Shown: one piece after another, positions 1 through 9,407 of the stretch
How positions within the stretch are numbered: the stretch's first letter is position 1
Layout: each line of letters opens with the position of its first letter
Origin: Desulfobacterales bacterium
GTDB lineage: Bacteria; Desulfobacterota; Desulfobacteria; Desulfobacterales; Desulfosalsimonadaceae
DNA length: 64,000 nucleotides
Direction of reading: 5' to 3'
NCBI GenBank assembly: GCA_018335195.1
Contig: JAGXKN010000016.1
Location: 1 to 64,000 of the forward strand
Notes under the pieces: generated by a model
Seen by the model: the letters and a program-made list of their open reading frames with translations, nothing else
The model's database searches: none
What the model was told of the DNA's origin: nothing
Made by a program: the position numbers and the translations under genes

Positions 1-12
1 GAAACCCTCCGG

Positions 13-112
13 GATTTTCAATTTTGCCGCATCTACTGCGTCAGATGCAGCCTCGCATAGTCCACTATAGCTCGTCTGCATCTTCCTTGTATCTGCGGCA
101 AGCTTGAAAATC
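13..112. repeat. Imperfect long inverted repeat at left edge
   Basis: Arms at 13-36 and 89-112 are near-complementary (left arm begins gattttcaattttgccgc, right arm ends ggcaagcttgaaaatc). Shorter complementary blocks (cagatgcag and ctgcatct) lie inside, so the whole segment could fold as one long hairpin. No coding frame is convincing. It resembles the interspersed hairpin element at 44427-44562 in style but not in sequence. Confidence 0.6.
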
Positions 113-170
113 GCTCAAATTAGGTTTCTGTTTGACTTTTTTCCAGTTTTTGTTAACAACACCCCGTAAC

Positions 171-247
171 GCGTAATGTGTGATGCGTGATGTGTAATCT
201 GTAACCCATTACCCATTACGGATAACCCATTACGGATAACCCATAAC
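171..247. repeat. Degenerate 7-9 bp direct-repeat tract
   Basis: Runs of short units related to gtaatgtg, taacccat and tacggataaccc fill the 80 bases before the first gene. Similar tracts occur at 11714-11760, 50561-50659 and 57301-57348. No promoter or ribosome-binding site is obvious in it. Confidence 0.6.
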
Positions 248-255
248 TGAAAAAA

Positions 256-1833
256 ATGGTGCTCACAGAGATACTGGCCAGAAATGCCCGGATGTACGGC
301 GGCAAGGTCGCCCTGATCGAGCGGGAGCCTGAAAAGAAAAGCCGGCGAGAGATTACCTGGCGGCAGTTTTACCATCAGGCAAATGCGTTTTCAAACGCCC
401 TGATCGGGATGGGGGTGAAAAAAGGCGACCGGGTGGTTCACCTTATGATGAACTGCCTGGAATGGCTGCCCGCATATTTCGGCATCCTGCGCGCCGGCGC
501 CATTGCCGTGCCGCTGAATTTCCGTTTTGAAGCCCCGGCGATTTCCGGCTGCACGAATCTCTGCGATGCCCGGGTCCTGGTGTTCGGACCGGAATTTACA
601 GAGCGGATCCGGGCGGTCAAGGCCGAGCTGGATCAGAGTGTTTTGCATTACCTGTTTGCCGGACCTGCCGAGGCATGCCCGGAATTCGCCCAGCCCTGCG
701 ATGCGGTCACCGCGGATGCGGATCCGGCTGAACCCGAGGTCCATATTGATCCCGGCGACGGGGCTGCCATTTATTTCACCTCCGGCACCACGGGTGCGCC
801 AAAGGGGGTGTACCTGCTGCACCGGCAGCTGGAATCGGCCTGTTACGTGGAAAACCGGCACCACAACCAGGTGCACGAAGACAATTTTCTCTGCATTCCG
901 CCCCTGTACCATACCGGCGCCAAGATGCACTGGTTCGGCAATTTTATCGTGGGCGCCCGCGCTGTGATTTTAAAGGGCGTCGGCCCGAAAGCGATCCTGG
1001 AGGCGGTTTCCGAAGAACAGATTACCATTGTCTGGCTTCTGGTTCCATGGGCGCATGATGTCCTGGTGGCCCTGGAAAACGATGAACTGCGCCTGTCAGA
1101 TTACAGCCTGGACCAGTGGCGCCTGATGCATATCGGCGCCCAGCCGGTGCCGCCGAGCCTCATTGAAAAATGGCAACGGTTTTTTCCGGGCCAGTCCTAT
1201 GACACCAACTACGGCCTGACCGAGGCAACCGGTCCGGGGTGCGTGCATCTGGGCATGGAGAACATGGATAAAATCGGCGCCATTGGCGTGCCCGGCTTTG
1301 ACTGGGAGTGCCGGGTGGCCGACGAATCCGGATCCGATGCACCCGCCGGCAGGCCGGGCGAACTGCTGGTCAAGGGCCCGGGGGTTATGCAGTTCTACTA
1401 TAAAAATCCGGAGGCCACCCGGTCCACATTGGAAAACGGGTGGCTGCGCACCGGTGATATCGTTCGAAAGGACGAAGACGGATTTCTGTGGCTGGTTGAC
1501 CGGAAAAAGGATGTGATCATTACCGGCGGGGAGAACATCTTTCCGGTGGAAATCGAAAGCTTCCTTATGACCCACCGGGATATCCTGGATGCAGGCGTTA
1601 TCGGCGTGCCTGACGAGCGCCTCGGCGAGGTGGTGGCCGCCGTGGTTTCGGCCAAGCCGGGCAGGCGGATCACAGGGGATCAGATCCGGGAATTCTGCAG
1701 TGCCATGCCCCGTTACAAGCGGCCCAGGCGGATATTTTTCGACGAAGTGCCGCGCAACCCCACGGGAAAGATAGAAAAACCGAAGCTGCGCAAAAAGTAC
1801 GCCGATTTCCCGGCCGGCCAAACGGGCAGTTGA
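256..1833 (+). CDS. AMP-forming acyl-CoA synthetase (class I adenylate-forming enzyme)
   Basis: This 525-residue protein should activate a carboxylic acid to its CoA thioester by way of an acyl-adenylate in the cytoplasm. The family motifs are in order: P-loop YFTSGTTGAPKG at 173-184, NYGLTEATG at 318-326, TGD at 399-401, the hinge KKDVIITGGENI at 417-428, and the catalytic-lysine motif PTGKIEK at 502-508. Length and domain order are those of fatty-acid or aromatic-acid CoA ligases. The substrate cannot be read from sequence. The ATG at 256 has no clear Shine-Dalgarno sequence (preceded by aactgaaaaaa), but the N-terminus fits the family. It stands alone, convergent with the small gene at 1853. 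Confidence 0.9.
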   Translation: MVLTEILARNARMYGGKVALIEREPEKKSRREITWRQFYHQANAFSNALIGMGVKKGDRVVHLMMNCLEWLPAYFGILRAGAIAVPLNFRFEAPAISGCTNLCDARVLVFGPEFTERIRAVKAELDQSVLHYLFAGPAEACPEFAQPCDAVTADADPAEPEVHIDPGDGAAIYFTSGTTGAPKGVYLLHRQLESACYVENRHHNQVHEDNFLCIPPLYHTGAKMHWFGNFIVGARAVILKGVGPKAILEAVSEEQITIVWLLVPWAHDVLVALENDELRLSDYSLDQWRLMHIGAQPVPPSLIEKWQRFFPGQSYDTNYGLTEATGPGCVHLGMENMDKIGAIGVPGFDWECRVADESGSDAPAGRPGELLVKGPGVMQFYYKNPEATRSTLENGWLRTGDIVRKDEDGFLWLVDRKKDVIITGGENIFPVEIESFLMTHRDILDAGVIGVPDERLGEVVAAVVSAKPGRRITGDQIREFCSAMPRYKRPRRIFFDEVPRNPTGKIEKPKLRKKYADFPAGQTGS

Positions 1834-1852
1834 CCCCGCCGCAGGTGTCCGA

Positions 1853-2122
1853 TCACTTTTTCGTCTCCCGGGCCGCCTCGTTGATCAGGGCGCGCGCAAC
1901 CCGGATATCATAGGCCTGCTTCGGGTCAAAGCCTTTGCCCGAATACATGGCAATGGCCTGCTCAATTGCCTCCCAGGCCACCCAGCCGTGCTTGTCCCAG
2001 AGGGCGGGGTCGTCTGCATGCCACATGCGGAATTCCACAGTACTGCCCGAGGACCGGATATACATGCGTACCCGCTTGTTCTGCGGAAACGGGTAATAGT
2101 AAAGTCCCTTGTCGTCTTTCAT
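1853..2122 (-). CDS. Small conserved-looking protein of unknown function
   Basis: An 89-residue soluble protein rich in aromatic residues (several Tyr and Trp in the first 55 positions), with no transmembrane segment and no domain I recognise. A good AAGGAG ribosome-binding site lies about 10 bases before the ATG, which argues that the gene is real. It converges with the acyl-CoA ligase (19-base gap) and is followed upstream by a palindromic repeat at 2190-2248. It could be a DNA- or RNA-binding accessory protein, but nothing visible proves that. Confidence 0.6.
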   Translation of the reverse strand: MKDDKGLYYYPFPQNKRVRMYIRSSGSTVEFRMWHADDPALWDKHGWVAWEAIEQAIAMYSGKGFDPKQAYDIRVARALINEAARETKK

Positions 2123-2189
2123 GCACGGCGCTCCTTAAACTTAACCGCATCGGGTATTCATAAACGGTATTGGTCGTAAACGCGTCACT

Positions 2190-2248
2190 GTAGGGGCGGA
2201 TTTGCGTATTCGTCCGGGGAAAGGTCGGACACGCAGGTCCGCCCCTAC
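2190..2248. repeat. GGGCGGACACRCAGGTCCGCCCCTAC-family palindrome, paired copy
   Basis: Two inverted copies of the gtaggggcgga / tccgcccctac element lie head to head, forming a potential hairpin between lysA and the 1853-2122 gene. The same family recurs at 30964, 36906, 39535, 41347, 41388, 45862, 48037, 48159, 50494 and 58803. Confidence 0.8.
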
Positions 2249-2270
2249 GGATATACGATCGTCATTTGCA

Positions 2271-3542
2271 TTAACCATCCGGATTTAAGCTTTCGGGTTT
2301 GAAGTCAAGCGTGGCAAAATAATCTTCCATGGTCTCGGCGCGGCGGATCCGCTCCACTGTGCCGTCGGCCTTGAGCAGCAGCTCCTGGGGACGCAGCTTG
2401 GCGTTGTAGTTAAATCCCATGGCATGACCGTGCGCCCCGGTATCCTGGATGATCAGCAAGTCCCCGATATCAATTTCGGGAAGCTTTCGCTGTACTGCAA
2501 ACTTGTCGATGTTCTCACACAGGGATCCCACCACGTCGACCGTTTCGGCGGGATCGGTCTGCAAGGACTTGCCGAGTACGTCGATATGATGATAGGCACC
2601 GTACATGCCCGGCCGCATCAGCGCCGACATGCAGCTGTCCACCCCCACGTATTTTCGGTAGATGTTTTTCCGGTTTATAGCCCGGGTAACGAGCACCCCG
2701 TGGGGGCCGGTCATATACCTGCCGCTTTCCATGTACAGGTCCGGCGCTGTGCCGTGTTTTTCGCGGTACTGCGCGATCTGTTCGGTAATGCCTTCGCCCA
2801 TGGCCGAAAGATTCAGCGGTGTGTCATCCGGGTGGTAGCAGATCCCGAGCCCCCCGCCCATATTGATGAACTCGAAGTCAATCCCCAGCCGCCGGCTGAG
2901 CGTTTCGACCATTTCAAGCAGCATGTGTACCGTTTCCACCATGTAAGTATAATTGCGTTCATTGGACACCAGCATGGTATGCAGCCCGAAGCGACGAACA
3001 CCTGTGTCCCGCATGATCCGGTAAGCCTCTTCGATCTGGTCGCTGGATACCCCGTATTTGGCCTCGACCGGATTGCCGATAATTTCGTTTCCGGAACGCT
3101 GCGGACCCGGGTTGTACCGGAAACTTATCAGCTCGGGAACAATCGGTAGCTTGTCGATAAGGCTGATATCATCCAGGTTCAGGATGCTGCCGCCCCCGGC
3201 AATGGCCGCCTCAAAGTCCTCGCGCGTGGTGTTGTTGGAGGTGAACATAATCTGCTCGCCGCGGGCACCGATCCGGCGGCTCAGCGCCAGTTCGGGTACC
3301 GAGGAGCAGTCGAAGCCGAAGCCCAGGTCCTGTATGATTGCCATCACGTGGGGGTTGGGCAGCGCCTTGACGGCGAAGAACTCCTTGAAGTTTACCGGAA
3401 GCCTCGAAAATTGCGACTTCAAGGAGAGCGCAGTTTCCCGGATGCCGGTTTCATCGTAAATATGAAAAGGAGTGCCGAAATGTTCGGCAACTCCGGGCAA
3501 TATCGGAAAAAGTCGCTTTGTAAATGCTTCTGACATTGGCAT
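2271..3542 (-). CDS. lysA: Diaminopimelate decarboxylase
   Basis: A 423-residue fold-III PLP enzyme that should decarboxylate meso-diaminopimelate to L-lysine, the last step of lysine synthesis. The PLP lysine is K59 in FFAVKA. The phosphate-binding glycine loop GGGLG lies at 229-233, ESGR at 272-275, LCEN at about 341-344, and DTGAHGHAMGFNYN near 367-380. The ESGR and CEN variants differ from the common EPGR and CESGD. The overall pattern is the one I associate with diaminopimelate decarboxylases of clostridia and other anaerobes. Another fold-III amino-acid decarboxylase is the alternative. It appears monocistronic. Confidence 0.85.
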   Translation of the reverse strand: MPMSEAFTKRLFPILPGVAEHFGTPFHIYDETGIRETALSLKSQFSRLPVNFKEFFAVKALPNPHVMAIIQDLGFGFDCSSVPELALSRRIGARGEQIMFTSNNTTREDFEAAIAGGGSILNLDDISLIDKLPIVPELISFRYNPGPQRSGNEIIGNPVEAKYGVSSDQIEEAYRIMRDTGVRRFGLHTMLVSNERNYTYMVETVHMLLEMVETLSRRLGIDFEFINMGGGLGICYHPDDTPLNLSAMGEGITEQIAQYREKHGTAPDLYMESGRYMTGPHGVLVTRAINRKNIYRKYVGVDSCMSALMRPGMYGAYHHIDVLGKSLQTDPAETVDVVGSLCENIDKFAVQRKLPEIDIGDLLIIQDTGAHGHAMGFNYNAKLRPQELLLKADGTVERIRRAETMEDYFATLDFKPESLNPDG

Positions 3543-4037
3543 GGCGCCTACTCCTAATATTCGTACAGGCAGTTAAAAGATGATCTGTAAGTTTACACTC
3601 AGATGTCACCATACAGATCTTTCATTCCTTTTTCAAGTATCGGTCGTTCATCTTATCCTTGACTTTAAGTGTCATTCATGGGTAATTTAATCGTAAAACC
3701 GCATGAATTCGGACACCTCGTCGAGATGGGGGGTATACAGGATATTGTGGATAATTGTTAATATCTTCACCATATGTGGTTGAAAATGTAAAAAATAAAT
3801 AATTTGCTTGACATAACAACGATTTAACGTATGATGAGGCCAGGCTGAAGAGAGAACATGCCTGATGACACCAACCATGTGGAAAACAATAGGTGAAAGG
3901 TTTGAGCAAATGACCATTTGCCGGTTATTTCACCAGTTCACAATCTTGCCTTTAAATGATTTTCAGCCCTTGAGGTATCGCGTTGCTTGTCAACCCCGAT
4001 CGATCACCCATACAAGTGGAATGAAAACGAGACGATC
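3543..4037. other. Intergenic region and pil operon leader
   Basis: These 495 bases separate the divergent lysA and pilM genes. The sequence is AT-rich in the middle (3740-3840) and carries one strong sigma-70-type promoter at 3808-3835 facing pilM. No RNA gene or convincing small ORF was seen. The transcript would have an untranslated leader of about 195 bases. Confidence 0.6.
3808..3835 (+). promoter_or_regulatory. Sigma-70-type promoter of the pilMNOPQ operon
   Basis: TTGACA at 3808-3813 and TATGAT at 3830-3835 are separated by 16 bases. This is the strongest housekeeping promoter match in the gap and it points at pilM. Confidence 0.7.
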
Positions 4038-5093
4038 ATGGTATTCGGCAGAAAAAATCAATTAGTGGGTCTGGATATCGGCTCCCGGACGATCAAGGTG
4101 GCCGAGGCAGTGGAAACCAAAAAAGGCTGGGCACTGAAAAAATTCGGGTCCATCGAGGTTTCTCCCGGAATCATCGAAGAAGGGGTGATCAAAGATGCCG
4201 AAGCGGTTGCCGAGGCCATCCGGGAACTGTTTAACCTGTATAACGTCCGGCAAAGCAATGTGGCCATATCCATCGGGGGCTATTCGGTCATTGTGAAAAA
4301 TATCACAGTGCAGAACATGCCCGAAGATCAGCTCTATGAATCCCTGAATTTTGAGGCGGAGCAGTATATACCCTTTGACATCAACGATGTCAACATCGAC
4401 TTTGAAGTCCTCGGGGAAAGCGAAGCCAACCCGAACCAGATGAATGTGCTGCTTGTGGCCGCCAAGAAGGAAATGGTCAATGATTATGTCAACATCATTG
4501 ATATGGCCGGCCTCAACCTCGGCATCATCGATATCGACGCTTTTGCCCTGCAGAACATTTATGAGCTCAACTACCCGGCCACCGGGGAAAATATTGCCTT
4601 AATCGATATCGGCGCGGGAAAGACCTCGCTGAATATCCTTAAGGACAACACTTCCGTGTTCATGCGGGACGTGTCCCTGGGCTGCAACCAGATCAACCAG
4701 AACATTGCTTCAATGGCCAACTGCACCATGGCCGAAGCCGAGAGCCTGAAGCTTGCTGAAAAACCGGACCGGATTTCAGCCGAGGATCTCGAGGAAGTCA
4801 TTTCCTCGGTGGTCACGGACTGGTGCAATGAAATCCGTCGGGCCCTGGATTTCTTTTATTCCACCAACCCGGAGGATCAGATCAAGCAGATTGTCCTGAG
4901 CGGCGGCGGGGCCAACATCAAGCAGTTTCGCGACCTGCTGGCGGTGCAGACTGCCGCGGAGGTCAGCATGATCAACCCCTTTGAAGTCTTTGAGATAAAA
5001 GGCGGTCACCTGGATCCAAATTACGTGCAGCAGATCGCACCACAGGCCGCCATATGCATGGGGCTTGCCATCAGAAGGGTGGATGACAAATGA
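4038..5093 (+). CDS. pilM: Type IV pilus assembly protein PilM, actin-like ATPase
   Basis: A 351-residue cytoplasmic actin-fold ATPase that anchors the inner-membrane alignment complex (PilN/PilO) of the type IV pilus. The phosphate-1 motif GLDIGSRTIK begins at residue 11. The second nucleotide loop is LIDIGAGKTSL in the middle of the protein, and SGGGANIKQF follows near the C-terminus. I chose the ATG at 4038 because the protein then begins MVFGRKNQLVGLDIGS, as PilM proteins do. An in-frame ATG at 3987 would add 17 residues that look non-native. The gene ends in a 4-base ATGA overlap with pilN, so translation is probably coupled. Confidence 0.93.
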   Translation: MVFGRKNQLVGLDIGSRTIKVAEAVETKKGWALKKFGSIEVSPGIIEEGVIKDAEAVAEAIRELFNLYNVRQSNVAISIGGYSVIVKNITVQNMPEDQLYESLNFEAEQYIPFDINDVNIDFEVLGESEANPNQMNVLLVAAKKEMVNDYVNIIDMAGLNLGIIDIDAFALQNIYELNYPATGENIALIDIGAGKTSLNILKDNTSVFMRDVSLGCNQINQNIASMANCTMAEAESLKLAEKPDRISAEDLEEVISSVVTDWCNEIRRALDFFYSTNPEDQIKQIVLSGGGANIKQFRDLLAVQTAAEVSMINPFEVFEIKGGHLDPNYVQQIAPQAAICMGLAIRRVDDK

Positions 5094-5668
5094 TACGCAT
5101 CAATTTACTTCCTTTTCGTGCGGCACGGACCAAGGAAAACATCCGGCGCCAGGTATCTGTTTTCGTTCTGTCGATGATCCTGTTGCTGGTGATCCTGCTT
5201 ACGCTCAACATGTATCTGGGCCGGAAGGTCAATTCGCTGGAAGACAAACTCGCGGGTATCAAGGAGGATATCAAGCGCTACGAGCAAAAAGCCGAGAAGG
5301 TTGAGGAATTTAAGAAAAAACTGGCCGAACTCGAGCAGAAAATCGACATTGTCAACCAGCTCAAGACTCATAGAAAAGATCCACCGCAGCTGCTTGCCGA
5401 AATCACCAAGCTGGTGGTGCCGGACCGGATGCAGATGAAAAAGCTGGGGTATAACGGCAATTCGCTTTCAATCGAGGGCATTGCCATGGATAATGAAACA
5501 GTGGCCCTGTTTATGAAGCGCCTGGAGCGGCATCAAAGAATCGCAGAAGTGCAGCTGCAAAGCGCCAGGCAGACCACCGCATACAACATTGAAATGAAGA
5601 GCTTCGGCATAAACTGCAAGCTGGCCGAGTCAAGCAATGGTGCCAAGAAGAAGGCGAAGAAATCATGA
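5090..5668 (+). CDS. pilN: Type IV pilus assembly protein PilN
   Basis: A 192-residue bitopic inner-membrane protein. The N-terminal cytoplasmic motif IRINLLPF (residues 2-9) is the known PilM-docking sequence. One transmembrane helix spans about 22-44. A Lys/Glu-rich coiled coil (about 48-90) and a periplasmic ferredoxin-like region rich in Met and Lys follow. Its start overlaps the pilM stop by 4 bases, and its stop overlaps the pilO start by 4 bases. Confidence 0.92.
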   Translation: MIRINLLPFRAARTKENIRRQVSVFVLSMILLLVILLTLNMYLGRKVNSLEDKLAGIKEDIKRYEQKAEKVEEFKKKLAELEQKIDIVNQLKTHRKDPPQLLAEITKLVVPDRMQMKKLGYNGNSLSIEGIAMDNETVALFMKRLERHQRIAEVQLQSARQTTAYNIEMKSFGINCKLAESSNGAKKKAKKS

Positions 5669-6291
5669 AGAATATCAGCTTATCCATGGAAAGCCTTGAG
5701 CCCTTTTTCAGGAGAATCAGCCAGCTTACCAAGCTTCAGCGGATACTGGTATGCATCGGGACCGCGGTTGTGATCCTGGGGATATTCGGGTACTTTTTTT
5801 ATATGCCGAAATTTGATGCCATGAGCGATCTGCGGGAGGAAATCAAACAGGCGGAAAGCAAGCTGGAGCGGACCAAAGCAAAAGCCCGGACCTATGAGGC
5901 GGTTAAAAAGGAGTTTGAAGAAGCCCAGGCACAATTCAGAATCGTTGCCCGGGCCCTGCCTGACAAGGAAGAGATCCCCTCCCTGCTCACCGGCATCTCG
6001 CAGGCCGGAAAGGCCTCGGGCCTGAAGTTTGTTCTGTTTCAGCCTCAGGATGAGTCAACCAAGGATTTTTATGCGGAAATTCCCGTGAAAATGGAGCTTA
6101 CCGGCCAATATCATGATCTGGGCGTGTTTTTTGACAAGCTGGCCCGGCTGTCGCGGATCGTCAATGTAAAGGATTTCTCCATTTCCGGGGGCTCAGAGGG
6201 CGGCGGGAAGAATCTGAAGATTGCCTGTACCGCAGTCACCTACAAGTTTATTGAATCATCGGAAAACCAGAAGTCAAAAAAGAAAAGATAA
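5665..6291 (+). CDS. pilO: Type IV pilus assembly protein PilO
   Basis: A 208-residue inner-membrane protein that pairs with PilN in the periplasm. It has a short cytoplasmic N-terminus, one transmembrane helix at about 29-49 (LVCIGTAVVILGIFGYFFY region), a coiled coil from about 52 to 95, and a periplasmic PilO fold with the usual GLKFVLFQP segment. It is third in the operon and translationally overlaps pilN. The C-terminus is Lys/Ser-rich. Confidence 0.92.
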   Translation: MKNISLSMESLEPFFRRISQLTKLQRILVCIGTAVVILGIFGYFFYMPKFDAMSDLREEIKQAESKLERTKAKARTYEAVKKEFEEAQAQFRIVARALPDKEEIPSLLTGISQAGKASGLKFVLFQPQDESTKDFYAEIPVKMELTGQYHDLGVFFDKLARLSRIVNVKDFSISGGSEGGGKNLKIACTAVTYKFIESSENQKSKKKR

Positions 6292-6296
6292 AAACC

Positions 6297-7025
6297 ATGT
6301 CAAAACGGACCCTATTTATCGCCGCATTGTTTTTTCTCCTGTCTCCCTGGTTTCTGATGGGACTCGGCAGTTCACCCGGGGAACCGGAAAAAGACGTTCA
6401 CGTAAGCGAAGAGGTCAAGATCGAACAGGAGCAGGCGCAGGAGGACCAGGCCGCTTCAGCGGAAACGGAAGAACAGGAAAAGTCCCGGGAGAAAACCTCC
6501 CGGGCGCAGGCCGCGCAGGCGTCTGAACCGGAAAAGCAGGCAAAATCAGGCGAAGGTCAGCAGCTGCAGGATACCGACGACAGCAAAAGGAGCGCTGAGC
6601 AGGAACTCCGGGAAATGACGCTGAGCGGCGATGAATCCCTGATGGCGGATGAACAGAGGCTTTATACGCGCAAAGGTCGGGTCGATCCGTTTGAACCGTT
6701 TTTAAACAAAGGACCGGAATCAAACGGCGAAGGCGGCGAAGAAGATGCGAATCTTCCATCCCCGCCCGATACGCCGCTGACCCGTGTTTCGCTCAGCCAG
6801 TTGAAGCTGACGGCAATCCTGCAGATTCCCGGAGAAAAGAAATCCATTGCCATGGTCGAAGACCCGGGCGGCAAGGGATATGTCATCAACAAGGGCACAT
6901 ACGTCGGGGAAAGCGGCGGGAAGGTGTCTGAAATTTTATCCGATCGCATTCTTATTCGTGAAAAATACAAGGATGTTTACGGTAAAATCGCGGTGCGCGA
7001 AATCGAAAAAAAACTTCAGAAATAA
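6297..7025 (+). CDS. pilP: Type IV pilus assembly lipoprotein-type protein PilP
   Basis: At 242 residues it is longer than most PilP proteins. It has an N-terminal hydrophobic signal (residues 6-24), then a long Glu/Gln-rich, low-complexity linker (about 30-105), then the conserved PilP core beginning GRVDPFEPF and ending with a beta domain that contacts the PilQ secretin. No lipobox cysteine is visible, unlike many PilP proteins. The gene starts 5 bases after pilO and ends 15 bases before pilQ. The acidic linker may span the peptidoglycan. Confidence 0.88.
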   Translation: MSKRTLFIAALFFLLSPWFLMGLGSSPGEPEKDVHVSEEVKIEQEQAQEDQAASAETEEQEKSREKTSRAQAAQASEPEKQAKSGEGQQLQDTDDSKRSAEQELREMTLSGDESLMADEQRLYTRKGRVDPFEPFLNKGPESNGEGGEEDANLPSPPDTPLTRVSLSQLKLTAILQIPGEKKSIAMVEDPGGKGYVINKGTYVGESGGKVSEILSDRILIREKYKDVYGKIAVREIEKKLQK

Positions 7026-7040
7026 CCCGGAGAGAAAAAC

Positions 7041-9383
7041 ATGTACAGACATGAAGCAAAGGCAAGAAGCATCCGGCTGATTTCTTTATTAATCGGGTTT
7101 GTCCTGGTTGTTGCCGGCTGCAGCACGCTGTCTCCGCAGGAAGGCGCGGAAAAAGCAGCCGTCAATACCATTAACCGGGTTGAAGCCGCAAGCACAACTG
7201 AATCCGGGCGGGTAGAGATCCAATCCTCCGAGGAGCTGCAATATACGGCTGTAAAACAGCTCGAACCGCTGGGGGTGATTTTTTATTTTCCCCAGGCCAG
7301 GCTCGGCGAAATTGATACAAGCTACACCCCCGAGAGCGGAGTTATCAAGTCCGTGGACCTTTCGAGCGCAACAGACCAGCAGAATCAGAATGTGCGCATG
7401 GAAGTCGAGCTGGCTGAAAATCTGGCCTACGAGGTCGACAAAAACGGCCCGGTTTTCACAGTGGCCTTCAAAGGCAAACCCGACGCCGCCGCGTCCCGGG
7501 CCGGATCCAAATCTCTTGCTGCCGGGTCGAAAGAAACGGTTGGATCTGAAAATGCTACCGGGCAGGAAACCTCTCTGAACAGTCCGGAGCGCGATTCCCG
7601 GCAGTCCCGACAAGATGACGCGCAATACCGGGGACTGGCCATTGTCGAAGACATCGGCTTTGAAACCACAGACAGCGGAAAATCCGTCCTTTCCATAGGG
7701 ACTTCCCGGCAGGCCCGGTACAATATCGACAAGATCGCAGACAAGCAGCTGAAGCTGACTCTTTCGGATGCCGCCATTCCCGAGCATATCGACCGGCGCC
7801 CCTTGATTACCACCCGTTTCGACACCGCCGTGGACCGCGTGATTCCCTATGAAGTCAGGACCCGGCAGGACACGGTCGAGGTTGTCGTGGAGCTCAGAGA
7901 GTCGGTTCCCTACTGGGTGGAGCGTTCAGACGGACAGATCAAGCTGCATTTTGACGCCTCCACCGTCGGTCCGCGGCCGTATTCCGCCGCGGAACTGCCG
8001 GATTGGCAGCGCGTGCTTGAGGATGCCGCATCCAGGCCCACGGCCGAAGAAGCTGCAGAGGCGGAATCAACCGAGGGTAAATCGGCCCGGGAGGCGGCCG
8101 AGGCCGAGGAAGTGGACTGGCTGTTTGAAAAGGAGGAATACACGGGCGAAAAAATCGCCCTGGATTTTCATGAAACCGATATCAAGAACGTGTTCCGTAT
8201 CCTGCAGCAGGTCAGCGGGAAAAACTATGCCATTGACTCGGACGTGGAGGGAACGGTGACCATTTCCATGGACAAGCCGATCCCGTGGGACCAGGTGCTG
8301 GACCTGATATTAAAGCAAAACCGGCTGGGCAAGGTTGAAGACGACGATATTATACGGATTGCCACCCAGCAGACCCTTCGCGAGGAAGAACAGGCCCGGC
8401 AGGAGCGGATCGAGGCATACCGTGCCCGCAAGGAGCAGGAAAAAAGCCTGGAGCCGTTGGTGACCCGCTACATCCCGGTCAATTACGCCAACGCCCAGAA
8501 TGAGGTGCTTCCCCATGTAAAGGACAGCCTGTCGGATCGGGGCAAGGTGAGCGTGGATGCGCGAAATAACCAGCTGATTATCACAGACACCCGGGCGCGG
8601 ATTGACAAGGCGCGCGAAGTGGTCTCAGAGATCGACAAGGTTACCCCCCAGGTGGTGATTGAAGCGCGGATCGTGGAAATCAACGAAGACTTTGCAAAAG
8701 ATATCGGCACTGAGTTCTCCCTGGATCGAAGCGATATCGCAAGCAGTACGATGAGCGGCATCTACGGCCACGACGTGGTCATGAATTATCCGGCCAGTGC
8801 CACATCCTCAATCGGATTCGCGTTTGAGAATCTCGGCACGTCCCTGACCCTGGACGCCAAGCTCTCAGCTTTGGAAGAGCAGAACAACGTGAAGATCGTC
8901 TCTGCCCCCAAGATTGTGACCCTGGACAACAAAAAGGCCTCGATCACCCAGGGTTTTGAATATCCCTACCAGACCGTCGAGGATGATGATGTGCAGATCG
9001 AGTTCAAGGAAATTGACCTGACTCTGGAGGTGACCCCGCATGTCACCCCGGATGATCGGATTTCGCTCCAGATCTTTGTAACCAAAAACGACATTGCCGA
9101 ACAGACCGCAGAGGCCCCGGCGCTTTCAACAAACGAGGCCGAGACCGAGCTGCTGGTCGATGACGGCAGCACCATCGCCATCGGCGGTATCAAAAAGAAT
9201 ACCACATCGGAACGCGTCTCCGGATTCCCGGTGTTAAAAGACATCCCGGTGCTGGGTTGGCTGTTTAAACGGCATCTCAAAGAAAAGGAAAAGAGCGAGT
9301 TGCTGATCTTCATGACGCCGCGTATTGTCCAGCTCGAGCAGCGCAAGCTCACAGCGACGTCAGGTGACAGCACGAGCCAATAG
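7041..9383 (+). CDS. pilQ: Type IV pilus secretin PilQ
   Basis: A 780-residue outer-membrane secretin, the exit pore of the pilus. The N-terminus has a signal peptide ending in a lipobox-like VVAGCS, with Cys at about residue 27, suggesting lipid attachment. Two AMIN-type beta domains follow (about 55-150 and 195-300), probably binding peptidoglycan. Next come the STN domain (about 370-425, KIALDFHETDIKNVFRIL region), a NolW domain (about 460-530) and the secretin domain to the end, closing with LLIFMTPRIV. Charged low-complexity linkers separate these parts. It is the last pil gene in the operon. Confidence 0.93.
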   Translation: MYRHEAKARSIRLISLLIGFVLVVAGCSTLSPQEGAEKAAVNTINRVEAASTTESGRVEIQSSEELQYTAVKQLEPLGVIFYFPQARLGEIDTSYTPESGVIKSVDLSSATDQQNQNVRMEVELAENLAYEVDKNGPVFTVAFKGKPDAAASRAGSKSLAAGSKETVGSENATGQETSLNSPERDSRQSRQDDAQYRGLAIVEDIGFETTDSGKSVLSIGTSRQARYNIDKIADKQLKLTLSDAAIPEHIDRRPLITTRFDTAVDRVIPYEVRTRQDTVEVVVELRESVPYWVERSDGQIKLHFDASTVGPRPYSAAELPDWQRVLEDAASRPTAEEAAEAESTEGKSAREAAEAEEVDWLFEKEEYTGEKIALDFHETDIKNVFRILQQVSGKNYAIDSDVEGTVTISMDKPIPWDQVLDLILKQNRLGKVEDDDIIRIATQQTLREEEQARQERIEAYRARKEQEKSLEPLVTRYIPVNYANAQNEVLPHVKDSLSDRGKVSVDARNNQLIITDTRARIDKAREVVSEIDKVTPQVVIEARIVEINEDFAKDIGTEFSLDRSDIASSTMSGIYGHDVVMNYPASATSSIGFAFENLGTSLTLDAKLSALEEQNNVKIVSAPKIVTLDNKKASITQGFEYPYQTVEDDDVQIEFKEIDLTLEVTPHVTPDDRISLQIFVTKNDIAEQTAEAPALSTNEAETELLVDDGSTIAIGGIKKNTTSERVSGFPVLKDIPVLGWLFKRHLKEKEKSELLIFMTPRIVQLEQRKLTATSGDSTSQ

Positions 9384-9407
9384 TTGAAGACAGGACGGAC
9401 AGACAGA